This document shows, in pieces, positions 39,222 through 47,230 of a stretch of 64,000 bases of DNA. The notes under the pieces are model-generated. The model was given only the letters and a program-made list of their open reading frames with translations, did not search any database and was not told the DNA's origin. The position numbers and the translations under genes are program-made. Source of the stretch: Streptomyces sp. Tu6071 (lineage in GTDB: Bacteria; Actinomycetota; Actinomycetes; Streptomycetales; Streptomycetaceae); contig NZ_CM001165.1 in the NCBI RefSeq assembly GCF_000213055.1, positions 6,379,445-6,443,444 on the forward strand, written 5' to 3'. Position 1 is the stretch's first letter, and each line of letters opens with the position of its first letter.

Positions 39222-40481
39222 ATGCAGCTCTCCTTCCTCATCCACAACGGCTATGCCATCGGCGGCACCGTCCGTACGACGTACAACCTGGCGGCCCAGC
39301 TCGCCGAGCACCACGACGTGGAGGTCGTCTCGGTCTTCCGCCACCGGGACACCCCCGCCCTCACCCCGGACCCGCGCATCCGCGTCCGCCACCTCGTGGA
39401 CCTGCGCACCGACAGCCTCGGCTCCGACCGCGCCCACCCCCTCCTCAAGCGCCCCGCCGCAGACTTCCCGCGCGCGGAGGTCCGCTACGCCAGATACAGC
39501 GCCCTCACGGACGAGCGGATCAACGCCTACCTCGCCGGTGTCACCTCCGACGTCGTCATCGGCACCCGCCCCGGACTCAACGTGCACCTCGCCCGCCGCA
39601 CCCGCCCCGGCCCGGTCCGCATCGGGCAGGAGCACCTCACCCTCAGCGCGCACGACCAGGAGCTGCGCGGGGAACTGGAGGCGGCCTACCCCCTGCTCGA
39701 CGGCTTCACGACGACGACCGAGGCCGACGCCCGCGCCTACCGCGCCGGGATGGACCTGCCGGGCGTGCCCGTGTGGAGCATGGCCAACCCGGTGCCCGCG
39801 CCCGCCCTGCCCCCCGTCGCGGGCGACAGCAAATGGGTCGTCGCCGCGGGGCGGCTCGCCGGGGTCAAGCGCTACGACCTCCTCGTCCGCGCCTTCGCCC
39901 GCGTCCGCGCCGAACGCCCCGACTGGCGGCTGCGCATCTACGGCTCCGGCAAGCAGGAGAACAAGCTGCGCCGGCTCATCCACGAACTCGGCCTGTACAA
40001 CCACGTCTTCCTCATGGGCCCCGCGCACCCCATCGAGGCCGAGTGGGTCAAGGGCTCGATCGCCGCCGTCACCTCCTCGCTCGAATCCTTCGGCATGACG
40101 ATCGTCGAGGCGATGCGCTGCGGGCTGCCCGTCGTCTCCAGCGACGCCCCGCACGGTCCCGCAGAGATCATCGACGACGGCGTCAACGGACGCCTCGTCC
40201 CGGTCGACGCCGGCCCCGAGACCTTCGCCGCCGGGCTGCTCCAGCTCATCAACGACGACGGACTGCGGGCCAGGATGTCCGCCGCCGCGCTGCGCTCCTC
40301 GGCGCGGTACGACCCGGCGGTGATCGCCGAACGGTACGAGTCGCTGTTCACCTCGCTCCGCGCCGCTCGGGGCCCGCGCCCGGCGGGACTGCTGCGCGGA
40401 GCCGTCCACCGCGGGCGCGCCCGGCTCCTCGGCTCGGTCCTGGCCCCCCGCGCCGCCGCGAAGAAGGGCCGCCCCGAATGA
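39222..40481 (+). CDS. GT4-family glycosyltransferase
   Basis: A 419-residue GT-B glycosyltransferase. The N-terminus LSFLIHNGYAIGGTVRTTYN holds the glycine-rich loop. The C-terminal domain has VVAAGRLAGVKRYDLLVRAF near 206, the EX7E motif ESFGMTIVE near 289, and DAPHGPAEIIDDGVNG near 308. The overall type is that of wall- or surface-glycan transferases. ATG at 39222; the ribosome-binding site is weak. Its stop overlaps the ATG of the next gene (ATGA), so the two products probably act together. The sugar is not predictable. Confidence 0.9.
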   Translation: MQLSFLIHNGYAIGGTVRTTYNLAAQLAEHHDVEVVSVFRHRDTPALTPDPRIRVRHLVDLRTDSLGSDRAHPLLKRPAADFPRAEVRYARYSALTDERINAYLAGVTSDVVIGTRPGLNVHLARRTRPGPVRIGQEHLTLSAHDQELRGELEAAYPLLDGFTTTTEADARAYRAGMDLPGVPVWSMANPVPAPALPPVAGDSKWVVAAGRLAGVKRYDLLVRAFARVRAERPDWRLRIYGSGKQENKLRRLIHELGLYNHVFLMGPAHPIEAEWVKGSIAAVTSSLESFGMTIVEAMRCGLPVVSSDAPHGPAEIIDDGVNGRLVPVDAGPETFAAGLLQLINDDGLRARMSAAALRSSARYDPAVIAERYESLFTSLRAARGPRPAGLLRGAVHRGRARLLGSVLAPRAAAKKGRPE

Positions 40482-41353
40482 AGACCACGAGCACCGCCAC
40501 GACCCCCGCCCCGCGCCGCCCCGCCGACGCGGCCCCCGCCGCCCGTCCCGAGGCGCGGGTGCCGTGGAGCGCGGGCTGCGTCGCCGACCCCATGGGGGCC
40601 CTCGCCTTCGTCGTCGCCGAGCCCGAGGGTCTCGCGGGCGGGCGACTGCTGCTGCGGCAGCGCGGCGGCGGCGAGGAGGTGCGCCTGCCGTTCACGGCCA
40701 CGGGCCGCGGCCCGCTGCGCGCCGTCCTGCCGGGCGACGCGCCCCTCGCCGAGGGCTACTGGGAGGTGCACGCGGAAGCCCCCGGCGCCGAGCCCGTCCG
40801 CCTGCGCCCCGGCCTCGACGACCTGCGCGCGCTCGTCGACCGCGTCCCCGAGGGCGCCGACGCCGTCGCCGTCCACCTCCCGTACACCAGCAAGTTCGGC
40901 AACCTCGCGCTCCGCACCTGGCTGCGCGCCCCGCACGCCGAGGCGGGCTCCGTCCACGTCGCGCCCGGCGAGACGACGGTGCGCGGGCGCTGCTACGGGA
41001 CCGCCCTCACCCCCGCCGCGTACGCGGAACTGCGGCCCGCGAAGGACGAGGAGGGCGAGCCACTGCGCGCGGAGGCCACCGGCGAGGGCCCCGACTTCCG
41101 GCTGCGCCTCGCGCACGCGCCGCTCCTCGCCCAGGGGCCGCGCCACTGGGAGGTGCGGCTCCGCCCCGAGGGCGAGCGGGGGCCCGACATCCGGCTCGCG
41201 CGGCTGCTCGACGACCTCGTCGACCGGCACGCCGTCTTCACCTACCCGGCCACCGTCCACGAGGGCCTGCGCGCCCGCCCCTACTACTCCGGTGGCAACA
41301 ACCTCGCCTTCCGCGTCACCGCCGTCGACCCCGCCTCCGCCCCGGCCGCCTGA
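40478..41353 (+). CDS. Hypothetical protein coupled to the glycosyltransferase
   Basis: A 291-residue protein without a recognised domain. It seems to be made of beta-rich repeats of similar pattern: GGRLLLRQRGGGEEVRLPFT, GPLRAVLPGD, YWEVHAEAPGAEPVRL and later RHWEVRLRPEGERGPDIRLA. That suggests two related beta-sandwich modules (about residues 30-115 and 140-255). The last 40 residues (YYSGGNNLAFRV) are conserved-looking. Translationally coupled to the glycosyltransferase through an ATGA overlap. A glycan-modifying or binding role is only a guess. Confidence 0.75.
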   Translation: MKTTSTATTPAPRRPADAAPAARPEARVPWSAGCVADPMGALAFVVAEPEGLAGGRLLLRQRGGGEEVRLPFTATGRGPLRAVLPGDAPLAEGYWEVHAEAPGAEPVRLRPGLDDLRALVDRVPEGADAVAVHLPYTSKFGNLALRTWLRAPHAEAGSVHVAPGETTVRGRCYGTALTPAAYAELRPAKDEEGEPLRAEATGEGPDFRLRLAHAPLLAQGPRHWEVRLRPEGERGPDIRLARLLDDLVDRHAVFTYPATVHEGLRARPYYSGGNNLAFRVTAVDPASAPAA

Positions 41354-41418
41354 GGGCGGCAAGCGGTCCCGCATTCGCCGGGGACCGCCGCGCGCCGCGC
41401 ATTACGTGAGGATTTCGT

Positions 41419-41449
41419 GCCCCCTGCCCGCGCGCTTCGGGCAGGGGGC
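41419..41449 (+). terminator. Terminator of the glycosyltransferase pair
   Basis: A 12-bp stem GCCCCCTGCCCG (41419-41430) with 41438-41449, 7-nt loop, then GCTTTCGCC. The rest of the 359-bp gap (41354-41712) has an AT-rich patch (GATATAACGGCGGTATAAG, about 41552-41570) that may be promoter DNA. No gene seen. Confidence 0.8.
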
Positions 41450-41712
41450 GCTTTCGCCCGAGGGACGGTTTATCAGGGGCGCGGCGAAGGGCCGGGAAGC
41501 GGGATAAGAGAGGGCGGGAAAAGCGCGGGAAGAGGGGCCGGGCATTCAGTCCGATATAACGGCGGTATAAGAAAAGGGAGGCCGAACGTGTGACAAACAC
41601 CGCGCGAAACACGCCCCGGCGCGCCGTGATCGAAGTGTGACCCCCCGCGCTCGGGCGCGTCCCCTGGTCCTGCCGCTTCCCCCGCACGCCCCGAGCCCCT
41701 AGCGTGGGCTCC

Positions 41713-41925
41713 ATGGCAGCCTTCCCCCCGCCCCAGGAACCCCACGACGAGCCCGCCGCGTACGTCGGCGTCGAGGCCGAGGAGGCCGAGCGACGCGCCC
41801 GCGCCCGCGGCTGGCGCACGGTGCGCGCGCTCGCCCCGGGCACGGTGATCACGATGGAGTACCAGGCGGGCAGGCTCAACTTCGAAGTCGACGAAGGCCG
41901 GGTCCGCCGCTGCTGGAAGGGCTGA
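41713..41925 (+). CDS. I78 peptidase-inhibitor-like small protein
   Basis: A 70-residue protein resembling the I78 family of serine-protease inhibitors. YVGVEAEEAERRARARGWRT, VRALAPGTVITMEYQAGRLN and the end VDEGRVRRCWKG follow the family pattern (GxxAxxAxxxAxxxGWxxR...G..TMD...RLN). No signal peptide is visible, unlike secreted family members, so its target would be inside the cell. ATG 41713; a GTG at 41704 is less likely. No strong ribosome-binding site, with TAGCGT just upstream, so it may be leaderless. Confidence 0.72.
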   Translation: MAAFPPPQEPHDEPAAYVGVEAEEAERRARARGWRTVRALAPGTVITMEYQAGRLNFEVDEGRVRRCWKG

Positions 41926-42032
41926 GCCCTCCCGTACGGGCCCGCCCGGAATCCTCCTGTACGGGCACGCCCGCCCCCGTACATGCGAAAGCCCGCCCCG
42001 TACGACGGGGGCGGGCCGGTCCGCACGTGCCC

Positions 42033-43025
42033 TCAGCCGCCCGCCAGTGGGCGGGCCGAGCCCCCGCGCGGCTGATTGCGGTCGTGGGACTGGGGGCGGC
42101 GCGTGCCGCCCGTGGGGGGCGCGGGGCGGCTGTGCTCGGGGCGCACCGTCGCGCGCGGGCCGTGGACGGGGTCCTTGCGGACGGTCGCGGTCGCGGGCAC
42201 GGCGCGCGGGCTCACCGGCGTGAGCGGGCGCGGGCTCGTCCCCGGCACGGGCTTGCGGCGCGCCGCGCGGCGGCGGAGGAAGCTGTCCCGCGCCCGCAGG
42301 ACGAGCACCTCGGCGCGCGCCACCAGCGGTTCGCACCACGGCAGCGCGAGGAGCACCAGCAGCCCGGCCGCCCAGCCGAGCACGACGTCACTGAGCCAGT
42401 GCGTGCCCAGGTAGACGGTGGTGAGGCCGACGCTCAGCGAGACGATCGCCGAACCCGCCGACAGATACCTTCTGGCCCGGGGGGTCGAGGCCAGGTACGC
42501 GAGAATCCCCCAGGTCACGACCGCGTTCGCGGTGTGCCCCGAGGGAAATATGTCCCCGCCGAGCCCCATCTCGTTCGAGCCGATGACGGTCGCGTAGTGC
42601 GGGCCGAGCCGTCCCATGCCGATCTTCGCCGCGCCGACCGTGATGTTGAGCAGGAGCAGCGAGGCCCCGAGCACGAGCAGCGGGCGCAGCGTGTGCTGCC
42701 GCCAGGAGCGCCAGCCCAGCCAGGCGAGCACCATCACCGCCGTGGGGCCGCGCTGCCCGAGTACCACCAGGTAGTCGAGGAAGGCGTGCACCTCGGGCCA
42801 CTGCTGGTAGGGCCGGAAGAACATGAGCTGCCAGTCGAGGCGCACGAGCCAGGTCGTGGCGGCGACGGCGACGACGATCGCGAGGTAGAAGGCGAGCGTC
42901 GCGAGCAGCAGGACGAGCCGGTGCCGGCTCATCACGGGGACGTGCGGGTTGGCCGGCCGCTCCGGCTCGCGGTCGAGCCGGGCGAAGAGCCGCGCGAGGC
43001 GGCCGGGGGTCGGTTGGGTACGCAC
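42033..43025 (-). CDS. PAP2-superfamily membrane phosphatase
   Basis: A 330-residue integral membrane protein with about six hydrophobic segments between residues 35 and 235. PAP2 motifs: PSGHTANAVVTWG in the middle and VYLGTHWLSDVVLGWAAG further on, giving PSGH and H-X3-D. The usual Arg of the SRX5H motif is not present (TTVYLGTH). It may dephosphorylate lipid phosphates such as undecaprenyl or phosphatidate derivatives. The C-terminal 90 residues are Arg/Pro-rich. The GTG at 43025 is preferred as relatives start VRTQPTP; ATG 43088 would add 21 residues over a promoter-like stretch. Confidence 0.85.
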   Translation of the reverse strand: MRTQPTPGRLARLFARLDREPERPANPHVPVMSRHRLVLLLATLAFYLAIVVAVAATTWLVRLDWQLMFFRPYQQWPEVHAFLDYLVVLGQRGPTAVMVLAWLGWRSWRQHTLRPLLVLGASLLLLNITVGAAKIGMGRLGPHYATVIGSNEMGLGGDIFPSGHTANAVVTWGILAYLASTPRARRYLSAGSAIVSLSVGLTTVYLGTHWLSDVVLGWAAGLLVLLALPWCEPLVARAEVLVLRARDSFLRRRAARRKPVPGTSPRPLTPVSPRAVPATATVRKDPVHGPRATVRPEHSRPAPPTGGTRRPQSHDRNQPRGGSARPLAGG

Positions 43026-43511
43026 CCGATCGACGTTACAGCGGGTGAGTGTCAAAGCCGAACGAAACAACCGTTTCGTGATGGGCATGTGATGTGCGAC
43101 GGCCCGTCCGCCGGGGTTTATCGGACGGCTTTCCCTAAAGTCGTCCCAAGGAGTGAGAGAGCCCGCAGCGGTTCCCGTCCGCGCATTCCCCGGGGGATTC
43201 CCCGCTTTTCCCCGCCGTCCGTTTTCCGTTCACCCCGCGCGCCACCGGGATCGCCCGGGACCCGCGCCGTCGCTCCCGCCCGGCGGCTGCCGCGAGGCGC
43301 CGCCGCGGGCCGTGGGGGGAAGATGCGGGGGAGGTGTTCGAGGCGCGTGGGGACGGCCGGACCGTCACCGTCGTACCGGCGCGGGCGCGCCCGTGAGCGC
43401 CCGTACGGAGAGGGGCGCGAAAAGCCGGGGCCGCGCGAAGGCGGGCGGCGCGAGAGCGGGCCGTGCGAGAGCGGGCCGTGCGGGGGCCGACGCGGGCCGT
43501 CCGGGGACGGA
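43026..43511. promoter_or_regulatory. Upstream region of the PAP2 gene
   Basis: No gene is seen in this stretch. ACGAAAC-AACC-GTTTCGT (43062-43079) is a perfect 7-bp inverted repeat about 40 bp before the chosen PAP2 start, with TTGACA on the minus strand at 43050-43055. It is a plausible operator/promoter, though no good -10 is at the right distance. Two copies of a 15-bp CGAGAGCGGGCCGTG repeat lie near 43450-43480. Confidence 0.4.
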
Positions 43512-43548
43512 GGGCGGGGTACGGCGTACGGGGGATGCCGTACCGCCC
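43512..43548 (-). terminator. Terminator of sflA
   Basis: GGGCGGGGTACGGC (43512-43525) pairs with GCCGTACCGCCC (43537-43548) with a 2-nt bulge. It lies 17 bp past the stop of the minus-strand sflA gene. Confidence 0.65.
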
Positions 43549-43565
43549 TCGGTCGCCCCGGGCGG

Positions 43566-44018
43566 CTAGCTCTGGTTGAAGAAGCCGTCGCGGGGGCGGG
43601 CGCCCGCCGCCTCACCCGCGACGATCTCCGTGCCGGAGGGGGTGAGGAGGAAGACGCGGGTCGCCACCTTCTCGATCGAACCGCGCAGCCCGAAGATGAG
43701 CCCGGCGGCGAAGTCGACGACGCGCTTGGCGTCGGCGGGCTCCATCGCGGTCAGGTTCATGATGACGGGGACGCCGTCGCGGAACAGCTCACCGATGTGC
43801 CGGGCGTCCCGGAAGCTGCCCGGGGTCACGGTGCCGATTCTGCGGTCCCGTTCCTCGGCGGCCTGCGCCGCGACCCGCACGCGGGGGTCGGTGACCCAGC
43901 TCTCGCCAGGCTCGGGGCCCGCCTCGGGCTCGTCCGCGTAGCCGTCGTAGTAGCGCTCGGCCCCGGTGTCGTCGTCGACGAGTCCGAGCCAGGCACTTGC
44001 CTTGCGCACCGATCCCAT
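43566..44018 (-). CDS. sflA: SepF-like protein SflA
   Basis: A 150-residue SepF-family protein. The N-terminus is short and acidic ([20 protein letters not shown]); the C-terminal SepF domain spans about 60-145 ([49 protein letters not shown]). SepF anchors FtsZ to the membrane. Streptomyces has SepF plus two SepF-like proteins, and this place in the gene order corresponds to SCO1749 (SflA). The N-terminus begins [12 protein letters not shown], a possible amphipathic membrane-binding helix. ATG 44018 with GAGGAGG upstream. Confidence 0.85.
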   Translation of the reverse strand: MGSVRKASAWLGLVDDDTGAERYYDGYADEPEAGPEPGESWVTDPRVRVAAQAAEERDRRIGTVTPGSFRDARHIGELFRDGVPVIMNLTAMEPADAKRVVDFAAGLIFGLRGSIEKVATRVFLLTPSGTEIVAGEAAGARPRDGFFNQS

Positions 44019-44345
44019 GGACGCCTCCTCTCACATCACAGCGGTCCTTGTTCCCTGGTTCCCTGTGTTTCCTGCCCCCATCGTCGTCCATCAGGCGAAG
44101 GGTGCGCCAAGGGGAGGGGGGCTTCTCGGTGTTTTCGTGACGGTACTGGTGCACAGTGCCCCGTGTCCTGGGCGGAGAACTGCGGGGCGAGAGACCTGAC
44201 GAGGGGTGAAAAACGATTCTTCAGGCCCTTTGGGTACCTCTGGGTGATGCCGGGGGCGTACGGGTGACGACGAAAGCGGTGGTAACCGCCGGTACGATGC
44301 GGCGATCGTAGCGGTAGGCGCTGGATCATGGGGGGTCATTTCACG
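44019..44345. promoter_or_regulatory. Divergent region of sflA and DUF5685 gene
   Basis: This 327-bp gap has no gene. TACGAT-GCGGCG-ATCGTA (44293-44310) is a perfect 6-bp inverted repeat about 35 bp before the DUF5685 start; TACGAT itself could be its -10 hexamer. Confidence 0.4.
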
Positions 44346-45521
44346 ATGTTCGGGATGGTGCGGCCGTGCGCCCACAGCCTCGGCGAGAAGCTCAAGAGCC
44401 GCTGGATGTCCCACCTGTGCGGGCTCTGCCTCGCGCTGAGGGGGGATCACGGGCAGTTCGCCCGCATAGCCACGAATTACGACGGCATCGTCATATCCGT
44501 GTTGACGGAGGCTCAGACGCCGCGCGAGCGGCAGGGCCGCCGCCTCGCCGGACCGTGCGCGCTGCGCGGGATGCGCACGGCGCGGGTCAGCAACGGTGAG
44601 GGGGCGCGCCTCGCGGGCGCGGTCTCGCTCGCGCTCGCCGCCGTGAAGGTACGGGACCATGTCGCGGACGGGGACGGGATGCTGGCCCGCCGCCCCGTCG
44701 CCGTCGCCGCCGGTCGCGTGGCGAGCGGCTGGGCCGAGGCGGCGCACCGCTCGGCCGCCGGGCTCGGCTTCGACACGGGGGTCCTGCTCGTCGCCGCCGC
44801 ACGCCAGCCCGGCATCGAGGCGCTCGCGGGGCCGGGCACCCCGCTCCTGACCGTCACGGAGCCGACCGAGACCGCGACCGCCGCCGCCTTCGCGCACACC
44901 GCGCTCCTCGCGGGCCGCCCGCACAACGCGGCGCCGCTCGCCGAGGCCGGTCGCCTCTTCGGCCGCCTCGCGCACCTCCTCGACGCGGTCGAGGACCAGG
45001 CCGAGGACGCCGCACGCGGCGCCTGGAACCCGCTCACCGCCACCGCGACCCCGCGCGCCGAGGCCCGCCGCCTCGCCGACGACGCCCTGCGCGGCATCCG
45101 CCTCGCCCTCGCGGACACCGACTTCACGGACCCGGCGCTCGCCCACCGCCTCCTCGTCCACGAACTCCCGCGCTCGGTCGACCGCGCCTTCGACGCGGGA
45201 CCGGCCTGCGCCCACCAGCGGCCGGACACCCCCGTCCCGGGCAAGCCCTACACGCAGGACCCGCCCGGCGGGGACGCCCCCGAGCCGCCGCGCACGCCTT
45301 CGGGGCGCGGCTTCTGGGCGGGGTGCGGCGTGTTCCTCGCGCTGGGGTGCACGTGCCGGTTGTGCTGCGCGGAGGAGTACGAGGGGCCGTGGTCGGGCAA
45401 GGTCCGGCACGGCTGCTGCCACTACGCGGACTGCTGCGACCTGTGCGACTGCGACTGCTGCGGGTGCGACGGATGCGGCTGCGACGGGTGCGGCTGCGAC
45501 GGCTGTTGCTGCGACTGCTGA
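44346..45521 (+). CDS. DUF5685 family protein with cysteine-rich tail
   Basis: A 391-residue protein of unknown function, conserved in Streptomyces. The N-terminus is FGMVRPCAHSLGEKLKSRWM followed by HLCGLCLALRGDHGQFARI, with conserved cysteines at about 8, 25 and 28. The middle is helical. The last 60 residues are exceptional: about 20 cysteines in CC, CDC and CDGCGC units (CGCDGCGCDGCGCDGCCCDC at the end), enough to bind several metal ions. ATG 44346 has GGGGGG 10 nt upstream and matches relatives; ATG 44328 is an alternative. No membrane segment is clear. Confidence 0.87.
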   Translation: MFGMVRPCAHSLGEKLKSRWMSHLCGLCLALRGDHGQFARIATNYDGIVISVLTEAQTPRERQGRRLAGPCALRGMRTARVSNGEGARLAGAVSLALAAVKVRDHVADGDGMLARRPVAVAAGRVASGWAEAAHRSAAGLGFDTGVLLVAAARQPGIEALAGPGTPLLTVTEPTETATAAAFAHTALLAGRPHNAAPLAEAGRLFGRLAHLLDAVEDQAEDAARGAWNPLTATATPRAEARRLADDALRGIRLALADTDFTDPALAHRLLVHELPRSVDRAFDAGPACAHQRPDTPVPGKPYTQDPPGGDAPEPPRTPSGRGFWAGCGVFLALGCTCRLCCAEEYEGPWSGKVRHGCCHYADCCDLCDCDCCGCDGCGCDGCGCDGCCCDC

Positions 45522-45696
45522 ACGCGAGACGTCGGCACGGGGCGGGGGCGGGGGCGGTCAGGAGGGAGCGGGACGTACCGGGGGAGCGGGGCGCACCAGG
45601 GGGAGTACGGCGTACCAGGGGGAGCGGGGCCGTACGGGGGCGGGGCGCCCGTGCGCGTACCAGCCCTATCCTCCCCGCGCCCATCCCCCGCACCGC

Positions 45697-46680
45697 TCAG
45701 CGGATCTCGGGCGGGGAGATGCGTGAGGTGGGCAGGGCGGAGTCCGAGACGCCCCACTTCTTGAGGATCCTGGCGTAGGTGCCGTCGGCGATGAGGACGT
45801 TGACGGCCTTCTGGAAGGCGTGGGTGAGGTCGCTGCCCTTCTTGAAGGCGAAGCCGACATCGAGGCGGTGGTACTCGTTGAGGAACTTCAGGCCCTGCTG
45901 CTGGTCGACCGCGTACCGCAGCCCGTTGATCGTCGACATGACGACATCGGTGCGGCCCTGCTGGAGCGAGCCCCAGATGGCGCCCTGCTCGGAGTAGGTC
46001 TTGACGCTGTACGGCTTCTTCCCGGCCTTCTCGCACAGCGACTTGTTCTGTTCCAGCGTCACCTCGAAGGTCGTGCCCGCGCCGGTGCCGATGTTCTTGC
46101 CGCACAGCTGGGTGAGGTCGGTGATCTTCGGGAGCTTCTCGTCGGCGCGGGTCGCGAAGCCCTGGCCGTCGTTGATGTACGTGACGAAGTCGATCGTCTT
46201 GCGCCGCTCGTCGGTGACGCCGAAGTTGCCGGTGCCGACGTCGTACTTGCCGCTGCCGAGCGCGGGCAGGATCGCCTCGAAACTCGCCTCCTGCCGGTCG
46301 ATCCTGATGCCGAGGACCTTCGCGACGGCCTCCGTGATCTCCACGTCCACGCCCGCGGCGGTCTTGCCGTCCTCCAGGTACGTCGCGGTGGGCGGGGCGC
46401 CGATCGCGCCGCCGAGCGTGAGCCTGCCCGCCTCGCGCACGCGCTCCGGCAGGAGTCGGGCGGCAGTGGCGTCCTTCTTCACCCCGGCGACGACGTTCCC
46501 GGTGGGGAGCTTGCCGGCCTTCTTGTCGGCGGACCCGGCGGCTGCCGCCGCGCCGCCCCCGCCCGAGGCCGGGCCCGCGGGGTCACCGGAACCGCAGGCG
46601 GTGAGCGAGGCGAGTGCCGAGGCGGTGAGCAGGGCGAGCAGGGCGTAACGGCGCGCGGAACGAGGGGGCGGGGCACTCAT
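45697..46680 (-). CDS. Solute-binding lipoprotein, family 3
   Basis: A 327-residue ABC-transporter binding protein of the polar-amino-acid type (SBP_bac_3). A lipoprotein signal peptide ends in SLTAC with the lipidated Cys at 29. A Gly/Ala linker follows, then the binding fold: GRLTLGGAIGAPPTATYLED, GVDVEITEAVAKVLGIRIDR near 110, and GSGKYDVGTGNFGVTDERRK near 145. ATG 46680 with GGAG about 8 nt upstream. It points away from the permease and ATPase genes but surely serves the same transporter. The cysteine-type leader peptide upstream on the same strand suggests a sulfur substrate. Confidence 0.92.
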   Translation of the reverse strand: MSAPPPRSARRYALLALLTASALASLTACGSGDPAGPASGGGGAAAAAGSADKKAGKLPTGNVVAGVKKDATAARLLPERVREAGRLTLGGAIGAPPTATYLEDGKTAAGVDVEITEAVAKVLGIRIDRQEASFEAILPALGSGKYDVGTGNFGVTDERRKTIDFVTYINDGQGFATRADEKLPKITDLTQLCGKNIGTGAGTTFEVTLEQNKSLCEKAGKKPYSVKTYSEQGAIWGSLQQGRTDVVMSTINGLRYAVDQQQGLKFLNEYHRLDVGFAFKKGSDLTHAFQKAVNVLIADGTYARILKKWGVSDSALPTSRISPPEIR

Positions 46681-46931
46681 GGCGGGACTCCAGAACGGCA
46701 GGCGTGAACAACGCGGGGCGAGGGAGGGAGGCGCGAGGGGAGGGGTGTGCGCGTGAAGGCGGGGCCGCGGGGCGGGAACGAGAAGCGGGCACGACGGGGT
46801 GGCCGCGAGGACGCGTCACGGCATCGCGGCACGCACCGCCTCACGGGAACGCGAAACGGCACGGCGGCATGACGCCGGGGACGGCGAGGAACAAGGGGGA
46901 AGAAAGGGGCGCGAGCCCGGCCGGAGGGCCG

Positions 46932-47036
46932 TCAGCTACGAGGCGCGCCACCGCAGCACGTACGACAGGACGCCGACCACACCCGACCGAAGTCGATGTG
47001 AGACCGCGTCACCAGACGCCGCTGCGACAGATTCAT
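46932..47036 (-). CDS. Sulfur-type leader peptide with Cys codons
   Basis: A 34-residue ORF (starts MNLSQRRLVTRSHIDFGRV, then WSASCRTCC...). Streptomyces sulfate, sulfonate and cysteine genes are often preceded by short peptides with the pattern RRHIDxxRVxSAxC; RSHIDFGRVWSASC fits this closely. Three cysteines at 24, 27 and 28 could sense cysteinyl-tRNA through ribosome stalling. A promoter-like pair (TTGACG / TCCACT, 17 bp) ends 7 nt before the ATG, so the mRNA may be nearly leaderless. It lies 251 nt before the solute-binding protein gene on the same strand. Confidence 0.75.
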   Translation of the reverse strand: MNLSQRRLVTRSHIDFGRVWSASCRTCCGGAPRS

Positions 47037-47043
47037 GCCGACC

Positions 47044-47072
47044 AGTGGAACAGGCGTCCGGGCCGCCGTCAA
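47044..47072 (-). promoter_or_regulatory. Promoter candidate for the leader peptide and SBP gene
   Basis: On the minus strand TTGACG (47072-47067), 17-bp spacer, TCCACT (47049-47044), ending 7 nt before the leader ATG at 47036. Confidence 0.45.
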
Positions 47073-47123
47073 CGAATGGAGACGGGCTGCTCAGGATGTG
47101 GGACGGCGGGCGGCGGCGGGGGC

Positions 47124-47154
47124 TTGACAAAGGCGCGAGACGCTCCCGTACTCT
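47124..47154 (+). promoter_or_regulatory. Promoter candidate for the permease operon
   Basis: TTGACA (47124-47129), 19-bp spacer, TACTCT (47149-47154), about 75 bp before the permease start. The spacing is one to two bases long, but both hexamers are good. Together with the minus-strand promoter it makes a divergent control region of 550 bp (46681-47230). Confidence 0.5.
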
Positions 47155-47230
47155 CGGTGAAGGTCCGTGCTGAGGGGTGCGGGCCGCGTGAAGACGGGAC
47201 ACGGGCGGCGACTTCGCCCCGGAGTCCCGC

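Noticed and set aside
37359..40409. Minus-strand frame of about 1000 codons spanning several genes
   Set aside because: Only its last 110 codons look like a real gene (37359-37691). The rest lies opposite the glycosyltransferase or in another frame of the 257-residue gene.
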